Shown one piece after another: positions 8,421 to 16,906 of a DNA stretch of 64,000 nucleotides; position 1 is the stretch's first letter; every line of letters begins with the position of its first letter. A program made the translations under genes and the position numbers. This stretch comes from Subdoligranulum variabile (GTDB taxonomy: Bacteria > Bacillota > Clostridia > Oscillospirales > Ruminococcaceae): positions 44,817 to 108,816 of the forward strand of contig SFOX01000005.1 of the NCBI GenBank assembly GCA_004552305.1, given 5' to 3'. The notes beneath the pieces were generated by a model. The model was not told the origin of the DNA. It saw nothing but the letters and a program-made list of their open reading frames with translations, and did no database searches.

Positions 8421-9893
8421 TCACAGCATCTTGCTGGGGTTGGACTGGCTCAGGGGCTTGTCGTAGACAATCTCCAAGGGTTCGGTCGGCGGCGCAACGG
8501 GGTACTTGCCGGTAAAGCAGCCGGTGCAGTAGCCGCAGCTGCTGTGGATGCCCAGCTGCTGAACGTGTTCAATGCTCAGGTAACCCAGGGAATCCGAGCC
8601 GACCAGATTGTTGATCTCCTCGACCGTGCGGCCGGTGGCGATCAGGTCTTTTTCGTCGGGGATATCGGTGCCGAAGTAGCAGGGGTGGACAAAGGGCGGG
8701 GCGCTGATGCGGTAATGCACCTCCTTGGCGCCTGCCTCGCGCAGCAGGCGGATGGTGCGGGCGCTGGTGGTGCCGCGCACGATGGAGTCATCGACCAAGA
8801 CGACGCGCTTGTCCTTGACGGTAGAGGAGATGGCGTTCAGCTTGATGCGCACGCTGCTCTCGCGCTGGGCTTGGGTAGACTGGATAAAGGTGCGTCCGAC
8901 ATACTTGTTCTTGATAAAGCCCACGCCGTAGGGGATGCCGCTCTCCTGGGCGTAGCCCAGCGCAGCGTCCAGACCGGAGTCCGGCGCGCCGATCACGACA
9001 TCCGCCTCCACGGGATGCTCCTGCGCCAGAAAACGTCCTGCCTGCAGGCGGGCTTCGTGTACGCAGGTGCCTTCGATCACGCTGTCGGGGCGGGCAAAGT
9101 AGATGTACTCAAACACGCACAGGGTGTGCGGGGCAATGCCGCAGTGGCTGTCCAGACTGCGTAGACCGTGGCGGTCGGCGATCACGACCTCGCCGGGGCG
9201 CACATCGCGCACAAACTTGGCACCGACGGCATCCAGACCGCAGGTTTCGCTGGCAAAGACCCAGCCCTTGTCGTCGGGCAAGGCACCGATGCACAGCGGG
9301 CGGAAGCCGTTGGGGTCGCGCGCGGCAATCAGCTTGGTGTGGGTCATAATGACCAGACTGTACGCACCCTCGATGTCGTCCATCGTGCGGCTGACCGCCA
9401 TCTCAATGTTGGGGGTCACCAGACGGTTCTGGGTCAGCAGATAGGCAATGACCTCGGTGTCCGAGGTGCCGTGGAAGATGGAGCCGCTCATCTCCAGCTT
9501 GCGGCGCAGCTGCGAGGCGTTGACAAGGTTGCCGTTGTGGCAGACCGCCATAGCGCCCTTGCAGTGATGCAGGATCATCGGCTGCGCGTTGGAACGGCTG
9601 CGCTGCCCGGCGGTGGCGTAACGCACATGACCGGTCGCCATCTTGGCACCTTGGGGCAGCTCCTCCAGCACGCGCTTGGTGAAAACCTCGCTGACAAGCC
9701 CCAAGTCGCGGTAGCCGGAAAGCACGCCGTCCACATTCAGGGCAATGCCGCAGCTTTCCTGCCCGCGGTGCTGCAGGGCATACAGGGCGCTGTACACGGC
9801 GCTGACCATATCGGTTTCGCCGGTTTTATCATAGATGCCAAAGACGCCGCACTCCTCGTGCAGACCTTGGCAGTATTCGGAAATTTCGTTCAT
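8421..9893 (-). CDS. purF: Amidophosphoribosyltransferase (glutamine PRPP amidotransferase)
   Basis: Commits PRPP to purine synthesis by replacing pyrophosphate with ammonia from glutamine. 490 residues. A 14-residue propeptide precedes Cys15 (EECGVFGIYD), the expected N-terminal nucleophile after self-cleavage. The phosphoribosyltransferase half carries VVLVDDSIVRGTTSART. Cysteines including CGYCTGC near the C-terminus fit the Fe-S containing Bacillus-type enzyme, which is oxygen sensitive and regulated by nucleotides. Start follows GGGAGAACGTGA. Confidence 0.97.
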   Translation of the reverse strand: MNEISEYCQGLHEECGVFGIYDKTGETDMVSAVYSALYALQHRGQESCGIALNVDGVLSGYRDLGLVSEVFTKRVLEELPQGAKMATGHVRYATAGQRSRSNAQPMILHHCKGAMAVCHNGNLVNASQLRRKLEMSGSIFHGTSDTEVIAYLLTQNRLVTPNIEMAVSRTMDDIEGAYSLVIMTHTKLIAARDPNGFRPLCIGALPDDKGWVFASETCGLDAVGAKFVRDVRPGEVVIADRHGLRSLDSHCGIAPHTLCVFEYIYFARPDSVIEGTCVHEARLQAGRFLAQEHPVEADVVIGAPDSGLDAALGYAQESGIPYGVGFIKNKYVGRTFIQSTQAQRESSVRIKLNAISSTVKDKRVVLVDDSIVRGTTSARTIRLLREAGAKEVHYRISAPPFVHPCYFGTDIPDEKDLIATGRTVEEINNLVGSDSLGYLSIEHVQQLGIHSSCGYCTGCFTGKYPVAPPTEPLEIVYDKPLSQSNPSKML

Positions 9894-9928
9894 TCACGTT
9901 CTCCCAACTCTGTAAGATGCGGGGTAAA

Positions 9929-10642
9929 TCAGCCCAGCAGGCGTTTCATAACTTCCTGATAGGCGTCCGCCTCGCCGCCCATACCGCGGCGGAACAGATC
10001 CTTGTCGAGGTGTGCGCCGGTGGTGGCATCCCAGAAACGGCAGGTGTCGGGGCTGATCTCGTCCGCCAGAATGATGGTGCCGTCCGCCAGACGACCAAAC
10101 TCCAGCTTGAAGTCGATCAGGCGGATGTTGGCATCCAGCAGGATCTTCTTCAGCACTTCGTTGACCTTGAAGGCGTAGGCGGCGATGGTGTCCAGCTCCT
10201 CCTGCGTGGCAAGGTCGAGCGCCAGCGCGTAGTAGTGGTTGATGAACGGGTCATGCAGGTCGTCGTTCTTGTAGCTGTACTCCAGGATGGGAGTCTTGAA
10301 AACCTTGCCCTCCGGCACGCCCATACGCAGGCTGAAGTGACCGGCGGCAACGTTGCGCACGATGACCTCCAGCGGCACGATCTCGACCTTCTTAACAAAG
10401 GTGTCGCGGTCGTTGATCTCCTCGACATAATGGGTGGGGATGCCCTCTTTTTCCAGCTTCTGCATCAGAGCGTTGGACAGCTTGTTGTTGACAATGCCCT
10501 TGTCGCGGATGGTGCCGCGCTTTTCGCCGTCACCGGCGGTGGCATCGTCCTTGTAGTGGACCATCACAATGTTGGGGTCACTGGTAGCGAAAACCTGCTT
10601 GGCCTTGCCTTCGTACATCTGCTCTTTGACTTCGTAATTCAT
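9929..10642 (-). CDS. purC: SAICAR synthase
   Basis: Ligates CAIR and aspartate with ATP. 237 residues, as in other bacteria. Signatures: YEGKAKQVFATSDPNIVMVHYKDDATAG at the N-terminus (read in two parts: EGKAKQVF and YKDDATAG), EVIVRNVAAGH near 95, LIDFKLEFGR near 175 and LADEISPDTCRFWD near 195. Start ATG follows AAAGGAGCG. SAICAR lyase (purB), which acts next, is not in this window. Confidence 0.97.
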   Translation of the reverse strand: MNYEVKEQMYEGKAKQVFATSDPNIVMVHYKDDATAGDGEKRGTIRDKGIVNNKLSNALMQKLEKEGIPTHYVEEINDRDTFVKKVEIVPLEVIVRNVAAGHFSLRMGVPEGKVFKTPILEYSYKNDDLHDPFINHYYALALDLATQEELDTIAAYAFKVNEVLKKILLDANIRLIDFKLEFGRLADGTIILADEISPDTCRFWDATTGAHLDKDLFRRGMGGEADAYQEVMKRLLG

Positions 10643-10701
10643 AAGAAACGCTCCTTTTATGTTTGTGATTGTTTTATATATAATAAGGTAAAGTATCGGG
10701 T

Positions 10702-11199
10702 TTACAGGGCGGCAGCCTCGGCGGCGATGGCGGCGTCCTTCTTGGCGATGGCGGCAGCGGTGTCGGCGCGGAAGGTATCCAGCTTTTCGGCAAGGCTGTC
10801 ATCGCTCAGGGCGAGGATCTCCACCGCCAGATAGGCGGCATTCTTGGCACCGTTCAGGGCGACCGTGGCAACCGGGAAACCGCCGGGCATCTGCACGGTG
10901 GCAAGCAGGGCGTCCAGACCGTCCACGGCGCCGCCCTTCATCGGGATGCCCACCACCGGCAGGGTGGTGTTGGCGGCAAAAGCCCCGGCGAGGTGGGCAG
11001 CCATCCCGGCGGCGCACAAAATCACGCCGTAGCCGTTGGCGCGGGCAGACTTGGCAAAGGCGGCGGCAGCCTCCGGCGTGCGGTGCGCCGAAAGGATGTG
11101 TGCCTCAAACGGCACGCCGAAATCCTTCAGCACTGTGCAGGCACCCTTTACGACCGACCAATCGCTGTCGGAACCCATAATGACGGCAACTTTTTTCAT
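10702..11199 (-). CDS. purE: N5-CAIR mutase / AIR carboxylase catalytic subunit
   Basis: Forms CAIR from AIR or N5-CAIR. 165 residues. The start KKVAVIMGSDSDWSVVKGA and SAHRTPEAA near residue 45 are class I PurE motifs; AGMAAHLAGAFAANTTLPVVG follows in two parts (AAGMAAHLAG, LPVVGIPMKGG). The ATG at 11199 after GGAAAGGAAGGTCGC is preferred over an in-frame ATG 13 codons upstream that falls in the terminator tail. No purK is next to it. It is the first structural gene of the operon, preceded by an attenuator-like leader. Confidence 0.96.
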   Translation of the reverse strand: MKKVAVIMGSDSDWSVVKGACTVLKDFGVPFEAHILSAHRTPEAAAAFAKSARANGYGVILCAAGMAAHLAGAFAANTTLPVVGIPMKGGAVDGLDALLATVQMPGGFPVATVALNGAKNAAYLAVEILALSDDSLAEKLDTFRADTAAAIAKKDAAIAAEAAAL

Positions 11200-11216
11200 A
11201 GTGCGACCTTCCTTTC

Positions 11217-11263
11217 CGAAAAACAAAAAGCGCAGCAACCGATAGAACGGTACACTGCGCTTT
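11217..11263 (-). terminator. Intrinsic terminator in the purE leader (candidate attenuator)
   Basis: Read on the minus strand: AAAAGCGCAG, a loop with its own ACCG/CGGT mini-stem, CTGCGCTTTT, then TGTTTTT. It lies upstream of purE and downstream of the promoter and leader ORF, so it must be passed to express the operon. The stem starts right at the leader ORF stop codon. Confidence 0.85.
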
Positions 11264-11331
11264 TATACTATACTGCGGATAGGGTACAGGTAGGACATAC
11301 CGCAACCGAGATTCTGTTTTTTGCCGATCAT
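11263..11331 (-). CDS. Leader peptide of the purine operon (22 aa)
   Basis: ATG at 11331 follows a near-perfect Shine-Dalgarno site (GAGGAGGT, 7 bases away), then 22 codons reading MIGKKQNLGCG and MSYLYPIRSIV, then TAA. The stop codon abuts the 5' arm of the terminator, so a ribosome pausing there would mask that arm. The very strong ribosome site on such a short ORF next to a terminator suggests a regulatory leader. No run of a single regulatory amino acid is present, and I do not recognise the peptide. Alternative GGTACC/GTACC and TACCGC/GCGGTA pairings within the leader could form competing structures. Confidence 0.6.
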   Translation of the reverse strand: MIGKKQNLGCGMSYLYPIRSIV

Positions 11332-11351
11332 AGCGGTACCTCCTCGTTGAG

Positions 11352-11379
11352 TGTGTATCCCTTGTAAGATTAGTGTAAA
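11352..11379 (-). promoter_or_regulatory. Probable promoter of the purine operon
   Basis: Minus strand TTTACA (11379-11374), 16-base spacer, TACACA (11357-11352). The -10 match is weak, but transcription from here would start just before the leader ribosome site. Confidence 0.4.
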
Positions 11380-11645
11380 GCCAACGGAGAAAAATTGCAA
11401 GATGCCGGGGCGTTTTTCGGCCAAAAAACAACCGAAAACGGTTTTCACCGGCGCTTTTTGTCGTTTTTGATGGGGTTTTAACGGCAGAAGTACGACTTTC
11501 GCCATGTGAAAGAGCTGTCAATTCCCGCCCGCCCATCGCTGCGCCGCGTATGGCAAACTGCACAAAAAATTGCTTACATTTTTTACAAGACGAAAGATGC
11601 GCTTTTATGGTATGATAAAGTTATCAAACAGAGGAGTACAAAGCT
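11380..11645. other. Divergent intergenic region between purine leader and PsiE-like gene
   Basis: No credible gene. It contains short symmetric stretches such as AACCGAAAACGGTT (11429-11442), which could be an operator, and AT-rich sequence with TATGAT near 11611 ahead of the rightward gene. No known riboswitch consensus was recognised. Confidence 0.5.
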
Positions 11646-12131
11646 ATGAAATGGGGAAACCACGTCGTAACCAACAACGGGCTGCGCCGCAAGGAGGAGT
11701 ATATCAAAAGCGTGCTGCGCAGCCAATTGGCGGGCATTGCCGGGCTTTTGGAGGTTCTGCTTGCCATCATTGTGCTGATTGCGCTGCTGATCAGCATCGT
11801 TCCGCTCATCGAGCTGCTGCCCAGCCTGTTTATGGATGATAACGGGGTAGGGGTGCATGATTTTCTCGTACATGCGCTGGATATTGTCATCGGCATCGAG
11901 TTCGTCAAGATGCTTGCCAAGCACAGCCCCGGCAGCGTGCTGGAGGTTTTGCTGACCGCCATTGCCCGTAATATGATCGTCGGACACGGCGACGCGCTGC
12001 AAAACCTGATCAGCGTGGGCGCCATCGCCCTGATCTTCATCATCCGCCGGTATCTGTATGTGCCTGCCTTTGGTCACGCCCTGCCCGCCGGTGAGCCGGA
12101 GCTGCAGCCGGAAACCGCCGAGGTTCACTAG
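11646..12131 (+). CDS. PsiE-like small integral membrane protein
   Basis: 161 residues with a basic N-terminus and about four hydrophobic segments (roughly residues 28-60, 70-95, 100-120 and 122-140). The middle segment IGIEFVKMLAKHSPGS followed by EVLLTAIARNMIV resembles the PsiE (phosphate-starvation-inducible) family; the biochemical role of that family is unknown. Start ATG follows GAGGAGTACAAAGCT. It stands alone, divergent from the purine operon. The hydrophilic C-terminal tail is Glu/Pro-rich. Confidence 0.65.
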   Translation: MKWGNHVVTNNGLRRKEEYIKSVLRSQLAGIAGLLEVLLAIIVLIALLISIVPLIELLPSLFMDDNGVGVHDFLVHALDIVIGIEFVKMLAKHSPGSVLEVLLTAIARNMIVGHGDALQNLISVGAIALIFIIRRYLYVPAFGHALPAGEPELQPETAEVH

Positions 12132-12163
12132 AATTTTCACAAAGTCTGCGCAGATTTTACAGA

Positions 12164-12192
12164 TGGAAACAAACTGCCCAATACGGTATACT
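12164..12192 (+). promoter_or_regulatory. Probable promoter for the alcohol dehydrogenase
   Basis: TGGAAA (12164-12169), 17-base spacer, TATACT (12187-12192). The good -10 and spacing place the start about 50 bases before the ATG. Confidence 0.5.
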
Positions 12193-12247
12193 GAAGTTGT
12201 CGAAGGAAAAAACCGGCGTTTTGCCGGATAAAAAAGGAGATATTATT

Positions 12248-13396
12248 ATGGCAAGTCGCATTGTTTTGAACACCATTTCCTACCATGGCCACGGCGCGAT
12301 CGAGAACATCGTTCCCGAGCTGACCGCCCGCGGCTACAAGAAAGCCTTTGTCTGCTCTGACCCCGATCTGATCAAGTTCGGCGTTACCAAAAAGGTCACC
12401 GACCTGCTGGACGCCGCCAACTTTGCCTACGCTGTCTACAGCGAAATCAAGCCCAACCCCACCATTCAGAACGTACAGGACGGCGTGGCTGCCTTCAAGG
12501 CTGCCGAGGCGGACTGCATCGTGACCATCGGCGGCGGCTCCTCCATGGATACCGCCAAGGCGATCGGCATCATCATCAACAACCCTGAGTTTGCGGATGT
12601 CCGCAGCCTGGAGGGCGTTGCCCCCACCAAGAAGCACGCCGTGTTCACCATCGCCGTGCCGACCACCGCCGGCACCGCTGCCGAGGTTACCATCAATTAC
12701 GTTATCACCGATGTCGAGAAAAAGCGCAAGTTCGTCTGCGTTGACACCAACGATATCCCCGAAATCGCTGTTGTTGACCCCGATATGATGTCCAGTATGC
12801 CCAAGGGCTTGACCGCCGCCACCGGTATGGACGCCCTGACCCACGCCATCGAGGGTTACATCACCAAGGGTCACTGCACCATCTCCGATATGTTCCATCT
12901 GGAAGCCATCAAGCTGATTGCCGAAAACCTGCGCGGCGCTGTTGCCAACACCCCCGAAGGACGCGAGGGCATGGCGCTGGGTCAGTACATTGCCGGTATG
13001 GGCTTCTCCAACGTCGGTCTTGGCGTTGTCCACAGTATGGCGCACGGTCTGTCCGCCCTGTATGACACCCCCCACGGCGTAGCCTGCGCCATCATCCTGC
13101 CCACGGGTCTGGAGTACAACAAGGACGTTGCGGGCGAGCGTTACCGCGCCGTCGGCAAGGCGATGGGCGTTGTCGGCATTGACGAGATGAACGACGCCGA
13201 GGCTGCCGATGCCACCATCGCTGCCGTCAAGAAGCTGAGCGCCGACGTGGGCATCCCCACCGACCTCAAGAGCATCCTGAAAGAGGAGGACGTTCGCTTC
13301 CTCGCCGAGTCCGCCTTTGCCGATGCCTGCTGCCCGGGCAACCCCCGCGACACCAGCGTCGAGGAAATCGAAGCGCTCTACCGCAGCCTGATGTAA
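12248..13396 (+). CDS. fucO: Iron-dependent alcohol dehydrogenase, lactaldehyde reductase type
   Basis: Reduces L-lactaldehyde to 1,2-propanediol, or a related aldehyde, with NADH; an end step of fucose or rhamnose fermentation. 382 residues, the length of E. coli FucO, and similar throughout: NPTIQNVQDGV, GGGSSMDTAKAIGII (nucleotide site), AIPTTAGTAAEVT-like VPTTAGTAAEVTINYVITD (in parts), FVCVDTNDIP, and metal ligands in GMDALTHAIEGY and HSMAHGLSALYDTPHG. Start MASRIV after AAAAGGAGATATT; a longer reading frame start upstream is not supported. No fucose genes are adjacent, so substrate is inferred. A strong terminator follows. Confidence 0.85.
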   Translation: MASRIVLNTISYHGHGAIENIVPELTARGYKKAFVCSDPDLIKFGVTKKVTDLLDAANFAYAVYSEIKPNPTIQNVQDGVAAFKAAEADCIVTIGGGSSMDTAKAIGIIINNPEFADVRSLEGVAPTKKHAVFTIAVPTTAGTAAEVTINYVITDVEKKRKFVCVDTNDIPEIAVVDPDMMSSMPKGLTAATGMDALTHAIEGYITKGHCTISDMFHLEAIKLIAENLRGAVANTPEGREGMALGQYIAGMGFSNVGLGVVHSMAHGLSALYDTPHGVACAIILPTGLEYNKDVAGERYRAVGKAMGVVGIDEMNDAEAADATIAAVKKLSADVGIPTDLKSILKEEDVRFLAESAFADACCPGNPRDTSVEEIEALYRSLM

Positions 13397-13413
13397 TTTT
13401 TGTTATGGTAAAC

Positions 13414-13452
13414 AAAGCGGGTGTCCGCCGTAAGGCGGACACCCGCTTTTTC
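13414..13452 (+). terminator. Intrinsic terminator after fucO
   Basis: AAAGCGGGTGTCCGCC, loop GTAA, GGCGGACACCCGCTTTTT: a long perfect stem followed by T residues. Confidence 0.95.
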
Positions 13453-13464
13453 AGAGTTCAGATA

Positions 13465-13652
13465 AGGTAGGGGCGGGGCATGCCCCGCCCGCGACCTTGC
13501 GGTAATGCCAGCCTACCGGGTGACCCGCCCGAAAGGCTTCCCCCTCCGGGGGAAGCTGTCACCGCAGGTGACTGATGAGGGAGCAACTCCCGGATACATC
13601 CCCCTCATCCGGCGCGTTCCGCGCCACCTTCCCCCCAAGGGGAAGGCTTTTC
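13465..13652. repeat. Composite intergenic palindromic repeat region
   Basis: Contains GGGGCGGGGCATGCCCCGCCC (also near 26270), then AAGGCTTCCCCCTCCGGGGG, GTGACTGATGAGGG and its inverted half CCCTCATCCGGCGCG, ending with CTTCCCC/GGGGAAGGCTTTT. Parts recur at 18665-18715. No coding potential; the whole 13453-13768 gap holds nothing else. Confidence 0.75.
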
Positions 13653-13768
13653 TTCGCCGCCAAATGTACGGTTACTCCGTAGGCACGGCTGCTATGCCGC
13701 CCGTGGCAACTGCCCGGGAATTACGATATATCGGGCAAACCACTCCGAAATTTGCAACCGTCCCAAAA

Positions 13769-15577
13769 TTACGACTCGCTGTCCAATTTCAGCACGGCGG
13801 TAAACGCCTCGCTGGGCAGGGTCACGCTGCCAAGGTGGCGCATCTTCTTTTTGCCTTCCTTCTGCTTTTCCAGCAGCTTCTTTTTGCGGCTGATATCGCC
13901 GCCGTAGCACTTCGCCAGCACGTCCTTGCGCATCGCCTTAACGGTTTCGCGCGCAATGACCTTGCCGCCCACGGCTGCCTGAATGGGAATTTCAAACAAC
14001 GCACGGGGGATATTTTCCTTCAGCTTTTCGCAGATGCGGCGACCCTTGGCATAGGCATTGTCGGAAAACACGATCATCGAAAGCGCGTCCACTGCCTCGC
14101 CGTTGAGCAAAAAGTCCATACGCACCAGCTTGCTCTCGTGCCAGCCCTCCCACTCGTAGTCGTAGCTGGCGTAGCCGCGGCTGCGGGATTTAATGGCGTC
14201 AAAGAAGTCGTAGACGATCTCGCCCAGCGGGATCAGATAATGCAGGTCTACGCGGGTTTCGTCCATATATTTCATATCGACCATAATGCCGCGCTTGGTC
14301 TGGCACAGATCCATCAGCGGTCCCACATACTCGTTGGGGGTATAGATGTGGGCGTTGACAAACGGCTCCTCCGCTTTGACAATGCGGGTCGGGTCGGGGT
14401 AGGCGGACGGATTGTCGATGACCTCCACGGTGCCGTCGGTCAGCGTCAGGCGGTACTGAACACCGGGGGTGGTGGTGATCAGTTCAAGGTCAAACTCGCG
14501 CTCCAACCGCTCGGAGATAATCTCCATATGCAGCAGCCCCAAAAAGCCGCAGCGGAAGCCAAAGCCCAGCGCAGCACTGGTTTCCGGCTCAAAAGTCAGC
14601 GAAGCATCGTTCAATTGCAGCTTTTCCAGCGCGTCCTTCAAATCGGGGTAATCGGCGCCGTCGGCGGGGTAGATGCCGCAGAACACCATCGGCGTCACGG
14701 CGCGGAAGCCGGGCAGCGGCTCGGCGGTGGGGTTATTTGCCAGCGTCACGGTGTCGCCCACGCGGGTGTCGCGCACGGTCTTGATGCTGGCGGTCAGGTA
14801 GCCGACCTCGCCCGCCTCCAGCTTGTCGCAGGGGCTGAGCTGGGTCGCGCCCATATGCCCGACCTCCACCAGCTGAAACTCCGCGCCGGTGTTCATCAAA
14901 CGAATTGTATCGCCGGGCTTCACGCTGCCCTCAAACACGCGGATGTAGACGATAACGCCCTTGTAGCTGTCATAGACCGAGTCAAATACCAGCGCCTTCA
15001 GCGGCAGGTCGGGGTCGCCGGTGGGGGCGGGGATATTCTGCACCACGCTTTCCAGCACCTCCTTGATGCCGATGCCCATCTTGGCGGACACGCGCGGTGC
15101 CTCCATGCAGGGCAGACCGATGACGTCCTCGACCTCCTTGGCAACCGCGTCGGGGTCGGCGCTGGGCAGGTCGATTTTGTTCAGAATCGGCACGACCTCC
15201 AAGTTGTGATCCAGCGCCAGATAGCAGTTGGCAAGGGTCTGTGCCTCCACGCCCTGGCTGGCATCCACAACCAGCACCGCGCCCTCGCAGGCGGCCAGGC
15301 TGCGGCTGACCTCGTACTGAAAGTCCACGTGACCCGGGGTGTCGATCAGGTTAAACTCATAGGTTTCGCCGTCGTCCGCCTTGTAGCGCATGGTGACGGC
15401 GCGCGCCTTAATGGTGATGCCGCGCTCTTTTTCCAAGTCCATATTGTCCAGAACCTGATCGGTCATGGTGCGCTTGTCCACGCTGTCGGTCAGCTCCAGC
15501 ATACGGTCGGACAGCGTGGATTTGCCGTGGTCGATGTGGGCAATGATGCAGAAATTTCGGATGTTCTTGCGTGCCAT
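13769..15577 (-). CDS. lepA: Elongation factor 4 (ribosome back-translocase)
   Basis: GTPase that acts on stalled or mistranslocated ribosomes. 602 residues, the typical length. G motifs: AHIDHGKST (G1, near 14), RGITIKARAV (G2), DTPGHVDF (G3) and NKIDLPSADP (G4). The LepA-specific C-terminal domain begins MKYMDETRVDLHYLIPLGEI and ends with GKKKMRHLGSVTLPSEAF. Ribosome site GGAGGAAACCTG lies in the end of alr, and the two genes overlap by one base (TGATG). Confidence 0.97.
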   Translation of the reverse strand: MARKNIRNFCIIAHIDHGKSTLSDRMLELTDSVDKRTMTDQVLDNMDLEKERGITIKARAVTMRYKADDGETYEFNLIDTPGHVDFQYEVSRSLAACEGAVLVVDASQGVEAQTLANCYLALDHNLEVVPILNKIDLPSADPDAVAKEVEDVIGLPCMEAPRVSAKMGIGIKEVLESVVQNIPAPTGDPDLPLKALVFDSVYDSYKGVIVYIRVFEGSVKPGDTIRLMNTGAEFQLVEVGHMGATQLSPCDKLEAGEVGYLTASIKTVRDTRVGDTVTLANNPTAEPLPGFRAVTPMVFCGIYPADGADYPDLKDALEKLQLNDASLTFEPETSAALGFGFRCGFLGLLHMEIISERLEREFDLELITTTPGVQYRLTLTDGTVEVIDNPSAYPDPTRIVKAEEPFVNAHIYTPNEYVGPLMDLCQTKRGIMVDMKYMDETRVDLHYLIPLGEIVYDFFDAIKSRSRGYASYDYEWEGWHESKLVRMDFLLNGEAVDALSMIVFSDNAYAKGRRICEKLKENIPRALFEIPIQAAVGGKVIARETVKAMRKDVLAKCYGGDISRKKKLLEKQKEGKKKMRHLGSVTLPSEAFTAVLKLDSES

Positions 15578-16755
15578 CAGGTTTCCTCCAAGTTGTTGCA
15601 GACTTTTACGGGCTTGCCGTTTTCCAGATAAACGCGGGGTACGCGGCGCGAAATGCCGCAGATGATTTCATAAGGTATGGTGCCTAACTTGGCGGCAAGG
15701 GTATCCGCCGTGTCCGCGCCGCCGGGACCGAACACCGTCACCTCATCGCCCATGGCGACACCGGGAATGTTGGTGACGTCGATGAGCGTTTGGTCCATAC
15801 ACACACGCCCCAAAACGGGGGCGGGCTTGCCGTTGACCAGCATCATCCCCTGCCGCAGCGTGCCGGACAGTGCGCGGCTGTAGCCGTCGGCGTAGCCCAC
15901 GCAGACGGTGGCGACCCGCATCGGCGCACGGGCGGTAAAGGTGCGCCCATAGCTGACGCTTTGCCCCGGCTGCAGCGTTTTGACAAAGGAAACCACGGTT
16001 TTCATCGTCATACAGGGCTGCAGGGCAGGGAAGTGTAGCTCGTCGCTGGGGTTCAGCCCGTACAGGATAATGCCTGCGCGGGTCATATCGCAGCGCCATT
16101 CGGGGTGGCAGAGCTGCGCGGCAGAGTTGGCGCAATGCACCGTGCCGGTGGGGAAACCATCGGCCTGCAGCCGTTCCAGCACGGCGGCAAACAGGGCGTG
16201 CTGCTCCTCGGTGTAGGCGCGGTTTTCGGGGGTTTCGCTGTCAGCCACGGCAAAATGCTGGAACACACCGCTGATTTTCAGCCCCGGCAGGGCGTACAGT
16301 GCCTCCATCTCGCGCAGGGTTTCCTCAAAGCCGGAGCGCACCGCAAACCCGATGCGCCCCATACCGGTGTCCACCTTCAGGTGAACGGACACCTGCACCC
16401 CGGCGGCAGCAGCGGCAGCGGAAAGCGCCTTGGCGTACTCAGAAGAAAAACACGCCGTAGCAATGTTGTTTTTTACCATAACGGCGGCGCGGTCGGGCGC
16501 GGCATAGCCCAAAATCAGAATGGGCTTGGTGATGCCGTGGCGGCGCAGATACAGCCCCTCGTCCAGGTTGCTTACGGCAAAACCGGCAGCTCCTTCCTGC
16601 TGCAGAACCTCCGCGACCTCCGCAGCACCGTGACCGTAGGCGTCCGCCTTGACCACGGCGCAGATGTCGCCGCCCACCGCTTTTTTTATATAGGTAAAAT
16701 TGCTGCGCAGAGCGCCCAAGTCGATCTCGACCCAGCAGTGCTTTTCAAAATCCAT
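15577..16755 (-). CDS. alr: Alanine racemase
   Basis: PLP enzyme that makes D-alanine for peptidoglycan. 392 residues. The PLP lysine is in ICAVVKADAYGHGA (residue about 36); the C-terminal domain carries CVGYADGYSRAL and LGRVCMDQTLIDVT. The start MDFEKHCWVEIDLGALRSNF matches the family start and follows GGGGTGAGTCAGCT. It is transcribed with lepA. Cytoplasmic. Confidence 0.96.
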   Translation of the reverse strand: MDFEKHCWVEIDLGALRSNFTYIKKAVGGDICAVVKADAYGHGAAEVAEVLQQEGAAGFAVSNLDEGLYLRRHGITKPILILGYAAPDRAAVMVKNNIATACFSSEYAKALSAAAAAAGVQVSVHLKVDTGMGRIGFAVRSGFEETLREMEALYALPGLKISGVFQHFAVADSETPENRAYTEEQHALFAAVLERLQADGFPTGTVHCANSAAQLCHPEWRCDMTRAGIILYGLNPSDELHFPALQPCMTMKTVVSFVKTLQPGQSVSYGRTFTARAPMRVATVCVGYADGYSRALSGTLRQGMMLVNGKPAPVLGRVCMDQTLIDVTNIPGVAMGDEVTVFGPGGADTADTLAAKLGTIPYEIICGISRRVPRVYLENGKPVKVCNNLEET

Positions 16756-16842
16756 AGCTGACTCACCCCGCTAAGAATATTTCTTTCTATAAACAATTTA
16801 TTATAGCATAGATTTTATGCGGTTACAAGTATAATTCTGGTC

Positions 16843-16873
16843 TTGACGATATACGGGGGTAAGGGTGTATAAT
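16843..16873 (+). promoter_or_regulatory. Promoter for the aldo/keto reductase
   Basis: TTGACG (16843-16848), 19-base spacer, perfect TATAAT (16868-16873). The spacer is two bases longer than optimal. Confidence 0.6.
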
Positions 16874-16906
16874 AGGGGTAACATACAAAAAACGGAGGCA
16901 ATGAAA

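Noticed and set aside
13769..15631. Long plus-strand frame (708 codons) opposite lepA
   Set aside because: Antisense shadow of lepA and the upstream repeat; no start site.
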